The notes beneath the pieces were generated by a model. It was given only the letters and a program-made list of their open reading frames with translations, did not search any database and was not told where the DNA came from. Of a DNA stretch of 64,000 nt, positions 20,827-32,913 are shown one piece after another. The stretch covers positions 21,401,263 through 21,465,262 of the forward strand of contig JARDYH010000007.1 in the NCBI GenBank assembly GCA_029215795.1. The letters run 5' to 3'. The translations under genes were made by a program, and so were the position numbers. This stretch comes from Anniella stebbinsi. Lineage: Eukaryota; Chordata; Lepidosauria; Squamata; Anniellidae. Positions within the stretch are counted from its first letter, which is position 1; each line of letters starts with the position of its first letter.

Positions 20827-21670
20827 AATGCAGTATGAAGTGGAACAAGTCTAGAACAGCCCTTGTAAGTGGCTGCAGGACCCAGGATAAAAGCTCACAG
20901 AGTGAGATCAGTAGGTGCATGACCAAGGTGAATGCTCACAGAGTGATGCAAGTAGCAAACAGCAATCTGCAGGATAAATGTCATTAGAGCACAGTAAGTA
21001 TATCCAGATTCAAACTGGATGCCCATAGTGTAATATGAGAAAGTATTAACAGGATCAGGATGATGGTCCACCATGTGAGTAAGTAGTTTCAGCATTAGGA
21101 CAAATGTTCATAGAACAATCAAGGTAACCAGCTGCACAAACAGAGAGAATGCCTACATAATGATATTGAACGTAAATAAGTCATTATATTACAAACCCAG
21201 GGTTATCTATTACTGAACTTTCAGTGGAAGAGCTCTCCTATATTTTCTAGCAGCCACTCCTCAGCTTCAATTCTCTGGCCTTCTGAAGAGCCAGCTGCTG
21301 TTTCCCTGTTCCTACTAACCCCTTCTTTAGTCACTATGCTTCCTTTTCAGTTGCTTTTTCCCAAGCCTCTTTGCTCCAGCTCTGCCTTACTTCCTTCTGC
21401 CCTGAGCTTCCTGCATTCAGACTTTTATCCCATACTTCTGCCCTGCCTCCTCCTTGCCCCCCAGAGTCCTTGAGCCATTTAAAGAACTCCTGCCTTAACT
21501 CCCTTTCTTCTTGTTTAACCAACCTAATGTTGCTGGCTAACCAGGAACATCTGAGGGATCATATGGAGACCCTTGAGGCTACTCACATGCCCCTATTTCC
21601 CTCCCCACTTTTGTAGGTTCTGCCTCTTTTATCGAATATGCTTCATAGATGAAGTTTCATTCAGAGTATC

Positions 21671-21672
<2 letters not shown>
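20827..21672. other. No recognised feature
   Basis: Unassigned. 21230-21640 is pyrimidine-rich with short chance frames. Confidence 0.45.

Positions 21673-21706
<34 letters not shown>
21673..21706. repeat. (AT)n microsatellite
   Basis: Pure AT dinucleotide tract of about 34 bases. Confidence 0.98.
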
Positions 21707-21709
<3 letters not shown>

Positions 21710-22229
21710 TATGACTATTTGGGTAAAAAGTATGTCTGTGTTGTGGGGGCAGAGTCCCTATAAGTGGGTGAATTCTAAGATTTTCAGGGACGGGGGCTTA
21801 CCATTAAAAATAAATAAATAGGTAGCTGATGTTGGGGGGGGGATTGTGCAACAACAACAAAATTCTTGTCAGTTGTATAAGTGGTGATGGAGCTACCTGA
21901 ATGATGACAGAGAATAGAAAGCGGCATTCCCCCCTGCCCCACGAAGGATGCCTCTGGAATGTTTTTCCTCTTGGACCATTCTGTACCTTCTTAGAAAGGA
22001 GTACTACTGGGCTACTCAGAGTATTTCCAGCACTGGTTGAAACAGTGGCAAAGATTTAATGTTGTTAAAAAAATAACAAGCTCTTGGCCACCTCATCTTT
22101 AATACTACCTATGCAAAATAACACCAACCCCACCAAAGAGGTTAAGGGGAGGTTGTAATCATTTTCTCACACCCCCCCCCAAAAAAAAACCCACTAATGA
22201 AGAAGCCTGGACAAGATATTTCACTGCAG
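21707..22229. other. No recognised feature
   Basis: Unassigned sequence with homopolymer G, C and A runs. Confidence 0.45.
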
Positions 22230-22237
22230 TATTAGAG

Positions 22238-22536
22238 TAGGGTGACCAGATAAAATCCAGGCCAGGGCTCATGTAACTTTAACAGTTGTAGAGAAAAGGG
22301 AATTTCAGCCAGTGTCATTTGTATGCAATTAGTTCCTGGTGAAATTCCCTCTTCATCACAACAGTTAAAGTTGCATCTGGTCACTCTAGTATAGTGCCTG
22401 CACCTTTAACTGTTGTGATGACAAGGGAATTTCACCAGGAACTAATTGCATACAAATGACTCTGGCTGAAATTCCCTTTTCTCTACAACTGTTAAAGCTA
22501 TATGAGCCCTGGCCTGGATGTTATCTGGTCAGCCTA
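22238..22536. mobile_element. Palindromic hAT-type MITE, copy 5
   Basis: Left TAGGGTGACCAGATAAAATC, right (inverse complement) TAGGCTGACCAGATAACATC. A direct repeat attagag lies immediately at the left (22231-22237) and right (22537-22543), giving 7 of the expected 8 bases. The centre is shortened relative to copy 1. Confidence 0.88.
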
Positions 22537-22540
22537 ATTA

Positions 22541-22590
22541 GAGCCTATCTACACTACTGCTCTAAAACAGTTTATAGTGTAGATAGGCTC
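22541..22590. mobile_element. Mini palindromic element with GAGCCTATCTACACTA ends
   Basis: A 50-base hairpin: GAGCCTATCTACACTA and, in inverse complement, GAGCCTATCTACACTA, with ACTGCTCTAAAACAGTTTAT between. It abuts copy 5 of the hAT MITE and shares ends with the 680-bp element at 8613-9290. Confidence 0.75.
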
Positions 22591-23589
22591 TTCGTCTTAT
22601 CTCATTGCTTTATGCTTAGTTATTCTAATCAAATGTTTAATGTTTAAATAGTAAGGTTGTTACCTGCCTTGTTCTGTTTTTTAAGGGAATATGGGGTATA
22701 CACCTTTTATATAAATAAAATCTCTAAAATGCCTCCTCAACTTTGCACCCCATGGCTCCAGACTAGCATCTATACATACATCTGCACACATGCTTCAAGA
22801 AAAAAAAAATGATCTAAGCTGGGCTAGATTTGAAGCCTTTGTGAATGGTAAGAATTCACCTCTACAGAAAACATGCAATCATCATATCCATGTATCAGTT
22901 CCTGAGGACAAATGGGACACATTTTCCTTGTCTCCCCAAAATGCATATGTGATAAAGAGGCAGAGCATATAGTAGTTCACAAGGCGAAACTAAGTTCCGC
23001 AGATCCGGCTGAACACTGAACAGGATATCATGTCGTGAACCAAAATATCACTCCCTCACTTGGCTTGTTATTTCTTAACCTGACATCAGAATAATGAGGG
23101 TATCAGTTGCAAACTTGCCCAGGATTTCTAGCACTATGGCTTAAGATTACTCTGATAGTAAATCTGCAAACTGCATACTGCATTCTTAGATGATGATGCC
23201 AGCTGAAACCCTTGTGGGGTGAAGACTTCAACAGGAAAAGTGTCAGTGTCAGCTTTCATTAATTTGTGTAACATCTCTAACTGCTATATATTAGAAGTGA
23301 GGCTACAGTTGAGTCAGAGCTAACCCCCTCAAGCCATATGGCAAATTGCTGGTAGAGTAAAGGGTAGAGATGTTAGAAAAAACATGTTTTTGGAGTGTCC
23401 AAGGCCTGCCCCCAAATTCATTTTGGTTTCTGCTTTGGAGTCCAACTGAATTTGCAGCGAGTTGGGTGCCACAGTGGCTTTTCTGGGAATTTTGCACATT
23501 GGGGAGGAGGGGGAGGTTCAGCAATTTCCACAAATTTCTGAGCAATTCATGCAAATTACAGCTGAATTTCCACATAATATAGCCAAATT
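22591..23589. other. No recognised feature
   Basis: 22985-23290 is repeat-poor, with several CpG and no simple repeats. The remainder is unassigned. Confidence 0.4.
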
Positions 23590-23725
23590 AGCCAAATGGT
23601 CTGATTCAGTATAAGGCAGCTTCCTATGTGCTTAAATAATATTAAACATTTCAGATCTCTACACCGCTATGTAACTATATGGCTAGATTACTGAGTGACC
23701 TTAGGCCAGCCACTATCTCAGGGCC
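23590..23725 (+). mobile_element. Short LINE 3' and SINE-core fragments
   Basis: 23596-23640 has TCTGATTCAGTATAAGGCAG, a common reptile LINE 3' terminal block. 23684-23722 has CTGAGTGACCTTAGGCCAGC, matching the SINE core at 13265. Both are short and old. Confidence 0.55.
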
Positions 23726-25177
23726 AGACTATGGCCCACTCTACACCAAGCAGGATAGAAGACTTCGAAAGCAATTTGAAAATGGTATATGGAATGTGCC
23801 ATGGGCCCCAACAGCTGTTAGTGCACTTCAGTACAATTATAAAGCAGTAGAGTCGATGCTGCCTAAATGTTTGGGAAAGCATGCACGGTGGAGTTACGTG
23901 TGCTAGGGTTTTTTTTCCTGATTCGGCTGTGTGTGCAGCTCCTGATTCAGATCCAGCCATGGTTTTTCAAGGGAGGGGTTTAATAATTCCTGCCACCCAT
24001 TTTTTGGGGGAAGAAATTCCATCATCACTACATGAGAGGGAAGAAGTTGATGCAGGGGGAGGGGGGCTTCCATTGACTCAAAGCAAAGAATCCAGTATTT
24101 CCAATTGGTTAAAAAAAAAACACCTTTATCTAATTGTTTGCAACAGGGGCATAGAGTTTGTTGCCTGACGCAAGGCTCAGATGTAAGTCAGGTTGTGGAA
24201 GCAATAAATATATGGCACATCTTCTACATTAGTACATGCTGACTTATCCCTGTTAACTTTCTCAATAAATACATGGAATCTGCTTCATGGCATAAAACAT
24301 CCTAGTTGGCTGGACTGATAGCATGGAGTATACTTCTCCCACTTTAGTCAAGAAATGACCACATCTCTGTTTTTACAGTGGTGCACAAATGGCCTTTCAA
24401 AATTATTTGCCCTATTTGTGAGAGGAAAAATTGGAGGGAATATTTTGCCATTTTTTTTTCCAGGGCAAGGATAAATTCTCCAACAGATTCTCAAGGGTGG
24501 AGTTCACTATTAACAATGGCAGTAGCACTTCTTCTCCTACACACACAAGCACACCTTGAGAGTTTGGTTGTTTTCTGTTTGTTTCCTCCTTCCAGTGGCA
24601 GCATCAAAAAAAAAATATTTCAGCTTGAGCGCCATTTTGTATCTGAAACAATGCCTTGGTCCTGGTATCATTCCTGGGCATTGGGAACAGAAAATGGCAA
24701 CCACTACAAGCACTGTTGGAGAACATTTGGAGAAAACTCTGCAAAGTGGCCTTTTTCTAGAGGATTGAGAGAAAATAAGACATTGTCTCAGGGGGGAAAA
24801 AGTCTTCTGGGACATTTCAGCCCAGTTTTATTATGTATCCAACTGAACTGGGAAGCTGTGGAAAAGGATGACTGTATAAATCCCTTAGTGGAGGATTTTT
24901 TTTAAAAAAAAGCAGCATAGATTATCCCCACTTCTGCAAGACTTGTGGCAATCATAAAAATGCTAGAAAAAAATCCACTGATTTTGTTCATTCCTTCATT
25001 TTAATTACTTAAAGTTTTTTCCCCCCTTTTATCCTGAAGCTATGTCGAAATGACTGAATGGAACTTTATGCTAATGCTAAGCACCATCTAAAATCACTTG
25101 TTAAGTGACTGTAGTGTACATAATTTGAAGCCATTACCCTCTGGATGTCAGCTTTTGGTGTGCTTGTGTGCGAACAC
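23726..25177. other. No recognised gene
   Basis: Includes a 175-codon plus-strand frame (24378-24905) with no recognisable domain and long A and T runs. I regard it as chance. Otherwise unassigned. Confidence 0.4.
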
Positions 25178-25230
25178 GTGTGTGTGTGTGTGTGTGTGCA
25201 TTTGTGTGTTTGTGCACATGTGTGTGTGTT
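25178..25230. repeat. (GT)n microsatellite
   Basis: Near-pure GT tract to about 25198 with interrupted extension to 25230. Confidence 0.95.
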
Positions 25231-25789
25231 GTGTTTGTATTGTGCTTGTTTTGTCTTTTTGTACATCATCCTGATAGTTCACCATGGATCTAGGAGCACT
25301 TTTCAGCACTAGCTTTTTTATTGGGTTCATGGACTGTGATCCTAAACACATATTTATAGTAGAAATGTGGCAGTACTGCTGAGCCTGGTGCCCTCCCCCT
25401 TTGCCCTTGGATGGTAAGATGCCTGCAATCCATGAGGGGAAGAGAATAAAAAGGACAGAGCCAGGCAATTGACCACCCAGTCGCCAGAAAATGGGGAAAG
25501 TGAGAGGGGGCGGGAACAGCCCCAGTGACGTAATGCAAAGTTGGGGTCTGGTGAGAAAGGAGCACATATCTGAATATGTGTCAGAAAGGTTGGAAGCTGC
25601 ACAAATGTAATGACATGTTGTAATATGATGTAAGCCTTTTGGAAGTCCTTCTGGATTCAAAAGCAGGATAGAAATTAAACAGACAGATCTACTCACTATT
25701 TTAATTAGATGTGAAAATTGCAAACAAAGTGCAGTTATGAGATATTCATTCATTTGCCTTTTAAAAGATTCACAGTACAATCTTATACA
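25231..25789. other. No recognised gene
   Basis: A 214-codon minus-strand frame (25148-25792) runs through the GT microsatellite and shows no domain. Not considered coding. Confidence 0.45.
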
Positions 25790-25860
25790 CATCTACTCAG
25801 AAGAAATTACCATTGAATTCAAGGGGACTTACTCCCAGGCAAGTGTGTATTGAATTGTTA
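25790..25860. repeat. CTCAGAAG...CTTACTCCCAGG short repeat
   Basis: TCTACTCAGAAGAAATTACC then GGGGACTTACTCCCAGGCAA. The same short repeat recurs at about 26452-26518, 26708-26750 and 43275-43320. It is a familiar style of short repeat in squamate DNA and family assignment is uncertain. Confidence 0.6.
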
Positions 25861-25892
25861 CTACTACTATTATTCTTATTCTTATTCTTATT

Positions 25893-26440
25893 ATTAAGGG
25901 AGGCATGGCAGTGCCTCCCTTGTTAAGGGCTGTCAGTAAAAAAACACGTTCCACCATGTTAAAGTGATAATTGGGGAGGGGTCATTCTAACAGCCATAAA
26001 ATCGAAAATGTTTCACCAATCTCTCTGAAATTTACAGGTGCCATAAAGAAATGTTTGTTTTACATTACCTGAAAATTTCAAGAAGATTGGTGAAAGATTG
26101 AGGGAAGGAGAGCAGTTTAAAATTAAAAGATTAAAGAATCTCCTGAACCCGAAAATGAAAATTGAACTCAAGGGTTGCGAGTATTTTTGTGCAGCTGTCC
26201 TTACCTTCGGGGAGCCTTATTAATTAATCCAATGGCAGGATCTACTTCCTCCCGTTCTCGTGTAGGTGGAACTACTTTTCTTTTTTTAAAATTCGCTGAA
26301 GTGGATTTTATTAAATTAAAATTGTGCCTCTTTAAAAATCCTGTGGCCATTTTGATTATGACACACGCTCAGTAGAGTCTCTCCCCCCCTCCCTCCTGTG
26401 TTAGCTACAGTGGCTGCTTCCTCTAGCAAAGACAGTGCTG
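25893..26440 (-). repeat. Dispersed repeat R3, copy 2
   Basis: Inverse-complement counterpart of 15255-15795, including the terminal hairpin GGGAGGCATGGCAGTGCC at 25898, the shared motif in the form CACCAATCTCTCTGAAATTT (26014-26033), and AGCCTTATTAATTAATCC. About 540 bp, non-coding. Confidence 0.75.
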
Positions 26441-26935
26441 TAGTCTCTTCTCTGAAGTAAGTTCCATTGACTGAATGCAATGTCTTACTCCCAGGTAAAT
26501 GTGTAGAAGATTGTAGCCTTTATTTTTTTAAAATACAGTCTGGAACCTTAGAAGGCGGAGAGGGAGAGATGTGAGTGAGAATTCCCTCTCCTTTACAGCA
26601 CTATAACTCTACAATTAACAACTTGCTTGCATGCTTTGCACGTGTGTATGTTCATTTGATTATGGCTGCTGATAATTAATTTTCATATCAATTTAATCCA
26701 AGGCATGTCTACTCAGAAGTAAGTTCCACTGAGTGCAATGAGTCTCATTCTCCATGCACTAGCTTGAAGGGGTGTGTGGATTTGGTTGTACTTCTCTTTG
26801 AGTGCTCTGTGTATTTAGGGACCAAGGCTTTTTGTAAGAGAAGGGGTTAAGCTCCCCCCTCTTTTTCTTTTTTTTTAAAAAAAATTCCATGTATTTGATT
26901 TTTAAAGAATTTTTATTCCTTCATTGTTATTATAA

Positions 26936-27090
26936 TTAATAATAATAATACTTAGTAGAAGTAGTAATACGTTTATTAACGTTGCATTTATATCCTGCCT
27001 TTTTTTCCTCTTGCAAGGAACCTAAAGTGGCTTACATAATCCTCCTCCATTTTATCAGCATAACAACCCTGTAGGGTAGAAGAGTCAGTG
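26936..27090 (-). mobile_element. SINE 3' portion (MIR/CORE-like), minus strand
   Basis: GCATTTATATCCTGCCTTTT, then CCTAAAGTGGCTTACATAAT and CCTCCTCCATTTTATCAGCA, then CAACCCTGTAGGG: inverse complement of the core and tail of the SINE at 13189-13432. Confidence 0.75.
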
Positions 27091-27424
27091 ACATTCTGAA
27101 TTCTCTTAGCTTTTCTAATATTTTTGATCAGGTTGAACAAAACTATTGTGTATTCTTTTCTGCAGTACCAACAACTCTGACAGGCTTAATATAGGATTCA
27201 TTGACCACAGGCTATTTTTAGAGCAAAAAATAAAAAATAAAAATCCAAACTTGGATAGATTAAAATTAAATTGAGCAATATTTCTAAATACCCACATGGC
27301 TATTCTTAGTACTGGGTCAGATGTAGTGATATAAGAGGATGTTCAGACTCCATTTAGTTGATCAGTTGCAAAGTAGCTTCTCTAGTAAGGAGGAAGGGGA
27401 AAGCCCTAAACTGATCATTCTTTT
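27091..27424. other. No recognised feature
   Basis: Unassigned AT-rich stretch. Confidence 0.45.
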
Positions 27425-27565
27425 AAGTGCCATACATAGCACGCGCAGAGTGCTGAGAGTGGCAAATCTAAAAGCAAATATGTTGCTTTTAAAGAACCAA
27501 GGAAATTCAATGGGTCTTTTAAGTAAATATCTATGGATGGAAATGCAGCCCATGCAGGCTTGAAA
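27425..27565 (+). repeat. Dispersed repeat R2, copy 2
   Basis: AGTGGCAAATCTAAAAGCAA, AGAACCAAGGAAATTCAATG and GGATGGAAATGCAGCCCATG correspond in inverse order to 13795-13925. Confidence 0.7.
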
Positions 27566-27884
27566 CTTGACCACAAACATGATCACAATCTGCTACTTTC
27601 AGATGCAAACAGGAAGAAAAAGCATGTAGCATAAAATGAGCTATAATAATTAATATAGTAAACTGTAACTTATTCTAATTTAGGATATTTTCCTGTATCA
27701 TCTTGTGTGCTTCCAGAATTACTCAGGGAGGTTTTAGTCCAGTAGAATTTTTTTTCAAGTTCTCTCCAAATACAGACACAAAACATGAAATGCTTCTTTT
27801 CATGAGTCAGTCATAGAAAGCTTTTATTTCTGGACAAATGATACCCCTCAGATTTCAAGTGAGAGAGCATAACTTCTGGGGTTC
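27566..27884. other. No recognised feature
   Basis: Unassigned AT-rich stretch of about 320 bases. Confidence 0.4.
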
Positions 27885-28320
27885 ATTTATTATTTTGAAA
27901 AGTGGGTGCAACACATATCACTAGCTTTGATTTTATATTGGATGTCAAAATGGTGTAACATCCTAGCTGATGCTGGCTGCTTGTCAACTGTATAATATCC
28001 AGTCATCCGTTACACAAAGCCATGAAATTCATTAAACAAAAAACTTACGGTTTACAAAAACAACGTTAAGGCTCCACAGTTTCCAACCAAGAACCAAAGA
28101 GCAGGGAAATTGGGAGTTAAGGCTCCCAAGCCTTAACGCCACATCCTCCCTAATGAGGCAGAAAGTGCAAGTGAAATTCTCATTCTCCCAAAGCAGATAA
28201 ACCATGAGGACAGGATGGAGAATATGATATGCAGAGGTGACTGTGGGGTTGTGGAAAACTGATCACGAACTACTTAGGGCCACCTACTTCTCTTTTTTTG
28301 TTTAGAGCAGCCCTTCCCCA
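27885..28320 (+). repeat. Dispersed repeat R1, copy 3
   Basis: Direct copy of the R1 sequence from AATCAAAGCTAGTG-type (inverse) through TTTAGAGCAGCCCTTCCCCA, ending abruptly at 28320 where an L2 begins. The R1 copy at 10485 continues past this point with CCTGGTGCCCTCC, so the L2 junction truncates R1 here. Confidence 0.8.
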
Positions 28321-28324
28321 TGTT

Positions 28325-28970
28325 GGGAAAGGCGTTCCGTCATGTATTGTGGTCCCAAACCGTGTAAGGATTTATAGGTTAAAACCAGCACTTTGAATCG
28401 GGCTCAGAAACATACAGGCAGCCAATGCAAGCGGGCCAGAATCGGTCTTATATGTTCGAACCTTCTGGTCCCTGTTACCAATATGGCCGCTGCATTTTGC
28501 ACAAGTTGCAGCTTCCGAACCGTCTTCAAAGGCAGCCCCACGCAGAGCGCATTGCAGTAATCTAACTTGGAGATTACCAGAGCATAGACAACTGAAGTCA
28601 GGTTATCCCTGTCCAGATAGGGGCGTAGCTGGGCCACCAGCCGAAGTTGGTAGAAGGCACTCCATGCCACCAAAGCCACCTAAGCCTCAAGTGACAGAGA
28701 TGGTTCTAGGAGAACCCCCAAGCTATGAACCTGCTCCTTCATGGGGAGTGCAACCCCATCCAGAACAGGTTGAACACCCTCCATCTTGTCAGAGGAACCC
28801 CCCACTAACAGCATCTCAGTCTTGTCTGGATTGTGTTTCAATTTATTAGCTCTCATCCAGTCCATTGTCACAGCCAAGCACCAGTTCAACACATCCACAG
28901 CCTCACCTGATGAAGATGAAAAGGAGAAGTAGAGTTGCGTGTCATCAAAGAACTTCCAGGGCGAGTTACA
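28325..28970 (-). mobile_element. L2-clade LINE, ORF2 central and C-terminal RT region
   Basis: Minus strand reads VLNWCLAVTMDWMRANKLKH, NPDKTEMLLVGGSSDKMEGV, EQVHSLGVLLEPSLSLEAQV, STFYQLR-like and LDRDNLTSVVYALVISKLDY, then CNALCVGLPLKTVRKLQLVQ and HWLPV. It is the best-preserved minus-strand L2 here: two frames of 72 and 91 codons join with a single break near 28680. The YxDD box lies beyond the preserved part. Confidence 0.88.
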
Positions 28971-29090
28971 ATAAAATAATCCTTAAACACAGCATATTAA
29001 AATACAAAACAACACTAATAACAGGATAGCATCAAAATATTCCATGTGCAATAACATAAAGGAAACTAAATGAAAAGGCCTGGGAAAAGG

Positions 29091-29132
29091 CCTCCTCCTC
29101 CTCCTCCTCCTCCTCCTCCTCCTCCTCCTCCT
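29091..29132. repeat. (CCT)n microsatellite
   Basis: Pure trinucleotide tract of about 42 bases inside an A-rich, L2-tail-like stretch (28971-29090). Confidence 0.97.
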
Positions 29133-30232
29133 GGACAATGAGAAGAGAGATCCAGCAAATTTCCCCATGGCCTCCAAGAGGTGGGTACCTTACTGTCACA
29201 GAAATTTCATAGGAAATGCATACTGCCTTTAAATGTTGGTCATGACCGTGGTTAGACACTATAAGAAAGAATGTGAGAAGAAAAGGTGAGAGGCCAAAGA
29301 GACCAAAAGTGAGCTGAGCAGAGGCTGAAGGAGCAAGGAGCAAGCGGAAACTGAACCGGGTGCAGAGATACAAGAGCAATCTTCATAAAAGGCAGCAGTA
29401 AATGGGAGCAAGTGTCAGAGGTGAATCTGTAGGAAAGGAAGGCCAAACCAGACAAGAGGCATTTAAACTATACAAAGCAGTACATGAGGGGATACAACAA
29501 TGCTGAAAATAAAAGGGAAAGAATTATACTCAGAGTCTACAGGCTGCGACTGATTTGCTCCTGAGTAGCCCCACTAATTTGAATGCTAGTATAATGTGAA
29601 CCATATTTAGTGGGTCCTCTTAGCAGAAATCCAGCTTGCCTACTTTTGCTTCACTAAAGATAGGGCTCCTTCAATTCTTCAAATTGAACACTAAAAAAAA
29701 AAGCCCTAGAAGCCAAACCTGGCTCACAATACCTGCTTGCTAACTTCTGACATATACTGTATGTGGTAAAATGAACTCTGCCCCACTCCATCACCTGCCT
29801 CATCACCCTCCATGAGTGCCAGGTAGCAAACCTTCTTGATGTGTAATCATCAAATATGGATTTGAGCTCCAAATCACTAGGCTTTATTATGCAGGAAACA
29901 ATTCAGCATTTCAGATTCTTGTTCTTTGAGTAAGCTGCCCTGACCTTGATTAGCTAACTTGAAGACCTCTTTGAGAAGACTCACTACAGCAGGATAGAAA
30001 GTTGTTGCAAATCTAACATTACACATTCAGCACAGAACTTGAAAGGTTTTCTCAGTCCCGCCCTCTGGGAGCGTCTTCCACAATGATCTCCCTTAACAGG
30101 CTAACCTGATATATTGTCTTAATTCTTTTGTTTGCTCCACCCCACTTAGCACAGCCTTTGGTTCATGCATCTGCTATGTCCCCCACTACCTTCTGTAGGT
30201 TGCTGAGTTCGCACAGAGGGAGAAGTGGTATC
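29133..30232. other. No recognised feature
   Basis: Unassigned. No repeat signature or coding signal recognised. Confidence 0.45.
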
Positions 30233-30803
30233 TATGGGCTCATTTATACCTGCAACCCTTTGGGGAGTGGGAAGGGACAATCACAGAGTTTTCCACTTCC
30301 AGGATCGTCCCTCAGGGGCCGAGTTGTCCTGGAAGTAAAGAGGGATGTTCTAGGGTGCCATATTTTTTTTTAAGGAGATGTTTGTGCAATTGTGCAGGTG
30401 TGATCCTGCATGAAGGAACTTTTTTTAAAAAAAAATAAAAAAATAAAAATAACTCAGTGCTGGAAGATGCCAAGCCCCATCCCAAAGATGGTGAAAAAAC
30501 AACGCTCTCCCCCTCACCCCCAGTGCCCACAGACTCCCCCGACACACCTCTGTGACCATTTTCTGAGCCCCACTACTCATTGGGAACAGGGAAGACTCCA
30601 AGAGGGAGAGCCACAATGCTCGCAGAGCTTGGGATGGTCCTGAGACGGCAGGAAAAACCAGGAAAAAAGCAGTCTAAGCAATCCCAGTAAAACTGAGTCC
30701 TCATCCCCAGTTCACCCCAGGATCGCTCTGTGTCATTTGGACGCACATGGGCCACCTCATGGTCACCCCGGGGTAAAATGGCAGGTGTAGACAAGCCCTA
30801 TGT
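30233..30803. mobile_element. Possible non-autonomous DNA element (GGGCTYRTYTAYACCTGC ends)
   Basis: Left GGGCTCATTTATACCTGCAA. The right end in inverse complement is TAGGGCTTGTCTACACCTGC. Internal inverted blocks include GGATCGTCCCTCAGG and GATGGTCCTGAGACGG. The similarity of the ends suggests a MITE, but I found no clean 8-bp flank repeat. Confidence 0.5.
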
Positions 30804-31230
30804 CTGGCTCTAACGGATTAACTTGCCCTTGAGAGGACTCCAGTCTGTCTCCTTGTGGATTTCCCTCCCCCAGTTCCTGCCCCAATCTTTGATTCTGATT
30901 CTGACTCCCCCACAGGGGGCCTGGGCCCAATCCTGACAATGAGTTGGAAGGTGGCAATCTACAGAAGTGAGGGGGCTTTATTGTGTAGGTGACTTGCAAC
31001 CCTGGAACACATGAATGGAGCTGGTTCTTCAGTACATAATGTCACTATCCAACTCATGCAGGAAGATGAGGTAGAGTTAACAGACTTATGCCAACTCTCC
31101 TCCATTGTGTAGGGCATTTAGAATGCCTAGAGATGAGAGAGCATGTGATACTCAAGCACACAAAAACTCTTTGAACTTTACATCAAAGCTCAGTTCTGGT
31201 CTTGTATATAATCTGTGTTTGTTTGTTTTT
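30804..31230. other. No recognised feature
   Basis: Unassigned. Confidence 0.4.
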
Positions 31231-32090
31231 TCCCAGTTCGTTTGGATTGTAAAAGTTGTCCAATTTCCCAAAGTCACACATTTTCCAAAGTTTTGCATTT
31301 TGAGGAAGTTGCACATTTTTAAGAATGTTGTACCTATTTCAAATGCACATTTTGTGAATGTGAATGGACGTTTCTGAATTTGTGAACATTGTCAAAGGAT
31401 ATGTGCTCCTATTCACATTCAGATATGCAAATGGGGCATTTTCGAGGGATTTGCAAACTGAAATGAAACCCTCATACATCCTTACGCCTGAATAGAGTTT
31501 GGAATACTGAAAATCAAGGTAGAATAAAATGCAATATGGTGGGGGGAGGGGGAATTGGAATATGTGCACTGTCCATTTCTATCTGTCCATTTCAGTTTCT
31601 CTCATTTTGTCTAAACTTAAATTCGGTTCATCGAATCTTGGTTTGAGTTTTTTTTTTTTTTTGTAATGTTCACATGAAAATCCATACATATTTTTATGCA
31701 CCTCTCACCTAGCCAATATATACATTTTTGTACACAATGTTACCTAATTTACACTTTTTTTGCAAGCATGTCTCCTAATATAATGCATTTTTGAACATTG
31801 TTTATTTATTTATTTTATTTTCTTTCTAACCCGCCTCTCCATCCAGATCGAGGTGGGGAACAACAATAAATACAAATATAAAATCATAAAATAGATAAAC
31901 ATTAAAACAGATAAAAACAAATGCATTATTAAAAACATCTTAAAATTCAACCAGTTAAGCATTTTTGTGTACACTTTCAGCTAACAAATATTTTTGTGGC
32001 TTAAAAATAATAAGAAATGTGCATTCTGAAGACTAACTGAATTTTGTTTCATGTATTGGTTTGAAAGTGTGCAGTTAGGTAAGTTTGTAT
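31231..32090. repeat. TGCATTT-rich hAT-like repeat with nested L2 tail
   Basis: Recurring TGCATTTT / GTGCATT / TTGCACATTTT words at irregular 20-40-base spacing, as also at 34481-34897, 38281-39110, 40848-41655 and 54360-54720. An antisense L2 3' end (ACCCGCCTCTCCATCCAGAT, GGTGGGGAACAACAATAAAT) at 31800-31955 interrupts it. Confidence 0.6.
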
Positions 32091-32099
32091 TATTCTTAT

Positions 32100-32553
32100 T
32101 ATTCTTATTCTTATTATTAATAATAATAATAATATATTTATTTATTTCTTACCTGCCTCTCCCTCTGGACTGAGGCGGGGAACAACATTAAATACAAATA
32201 ATATAAAATACATAAAACTGAGCAAACAGATATAAACCTAATACATTATTAAAATAACAATAAAACTCTTAAGATTCAACTAGTTGGGCCTGTCAGAAGA
32301 GATAAGTCTTTATGGCTTTCTTAAAGTCAGAGAGACTGTTAAGTTGATGAATCTCTCCCAGCAGGCCATTCTACAGTCTGGGAGCAGCAGAAGAGAAGGT
32401 CCTCTGGGTAACGGTTGTCAGCCTAGTTTTGGCTGACTGAAGTAAATTCTTCCCAGAGGACCTGAGTGTGCAGGGCGGATTGTATGAGAGAAGGCGATCC
32501 CGCAGGTAACCTGGACTCAAACCATGTAGGGCTTTAAAGGTAATGCCCAACTC
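32100..32553 (-). mobile_element. L2-clade LINE 3' end with ORF2 C-terminus
   Basis: (AAT)n tail, antisense 3' UTR (CTGCCTCTCCCTCTGGACTG) and, on the minus strand, ITFKALHGLSPGYLRDRLLS, YNPPCTLRSSGKNLLQSAKT and TTVTQRTFSSAAPRL. Its 5' side is cut by the MITE at 32554. Confidence 0.88.
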
Positions 32554-32913
32554 TAGGCTGACCATATGAAAAGGAGGACAGGGCTCCTGTAACTTTAACT
32601 AGGCTGACCATATGAAAAGGAGGACAGGGCTCATGTAACTTTAACAGTTGTAGAGAAAAGGGAATTTCAGCCAGAGTCATTTGTATGCAATTAGTTCCTG
32701 GTGAAATTCCCTCTTCATCACAACAATTAAAGGTGTATGCACTATACTAGAGTGATCATATACAAAAGAAGGCAGGGCCCCTGCAACTTTAACTGTTGTG
32801 ATGAAGAGGGAATTTCACCAGGAACTAATTGCATACAAATGACACTGGCTGAAATTCCCTTTTCTCTACAACTGTTAAAGTTACATGAGCCCTGTCCTCC
32901 TTTTCATATGGTC
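32554..32913. mobile_element. Palindromic hAT-type MITE, copy 6, with duplicated left end
   Basis: The left terminal 46 bp (TAGGCTGACCATATGAAAAG ... ACTTTAAC) is present twice in tandem, at 32554 and 32600. The rest follows copy 1 to TTTTCATATGGTC at 32913, where the normal AGCCTA end is replaced by the 211-bp duplicated segment. Confidence 0.85.

Noticed and set aside
24378..24905. 175-codon plus-strand frame
   Set aside because: No recognisable motif and includes homopolymer-encoded Lys and Phe runs. Treated as chance.
25148..25792. 214-codon minus-strand frame
   Set aside because: Runs through a GT microsatellite giving a His-Thr-rich tail. No domain, no promoter or splice context.
28983..29379. 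Arg-run and Glu-run frames
   Set aside because: Products of the (CCT)n tract read in antisense frames.
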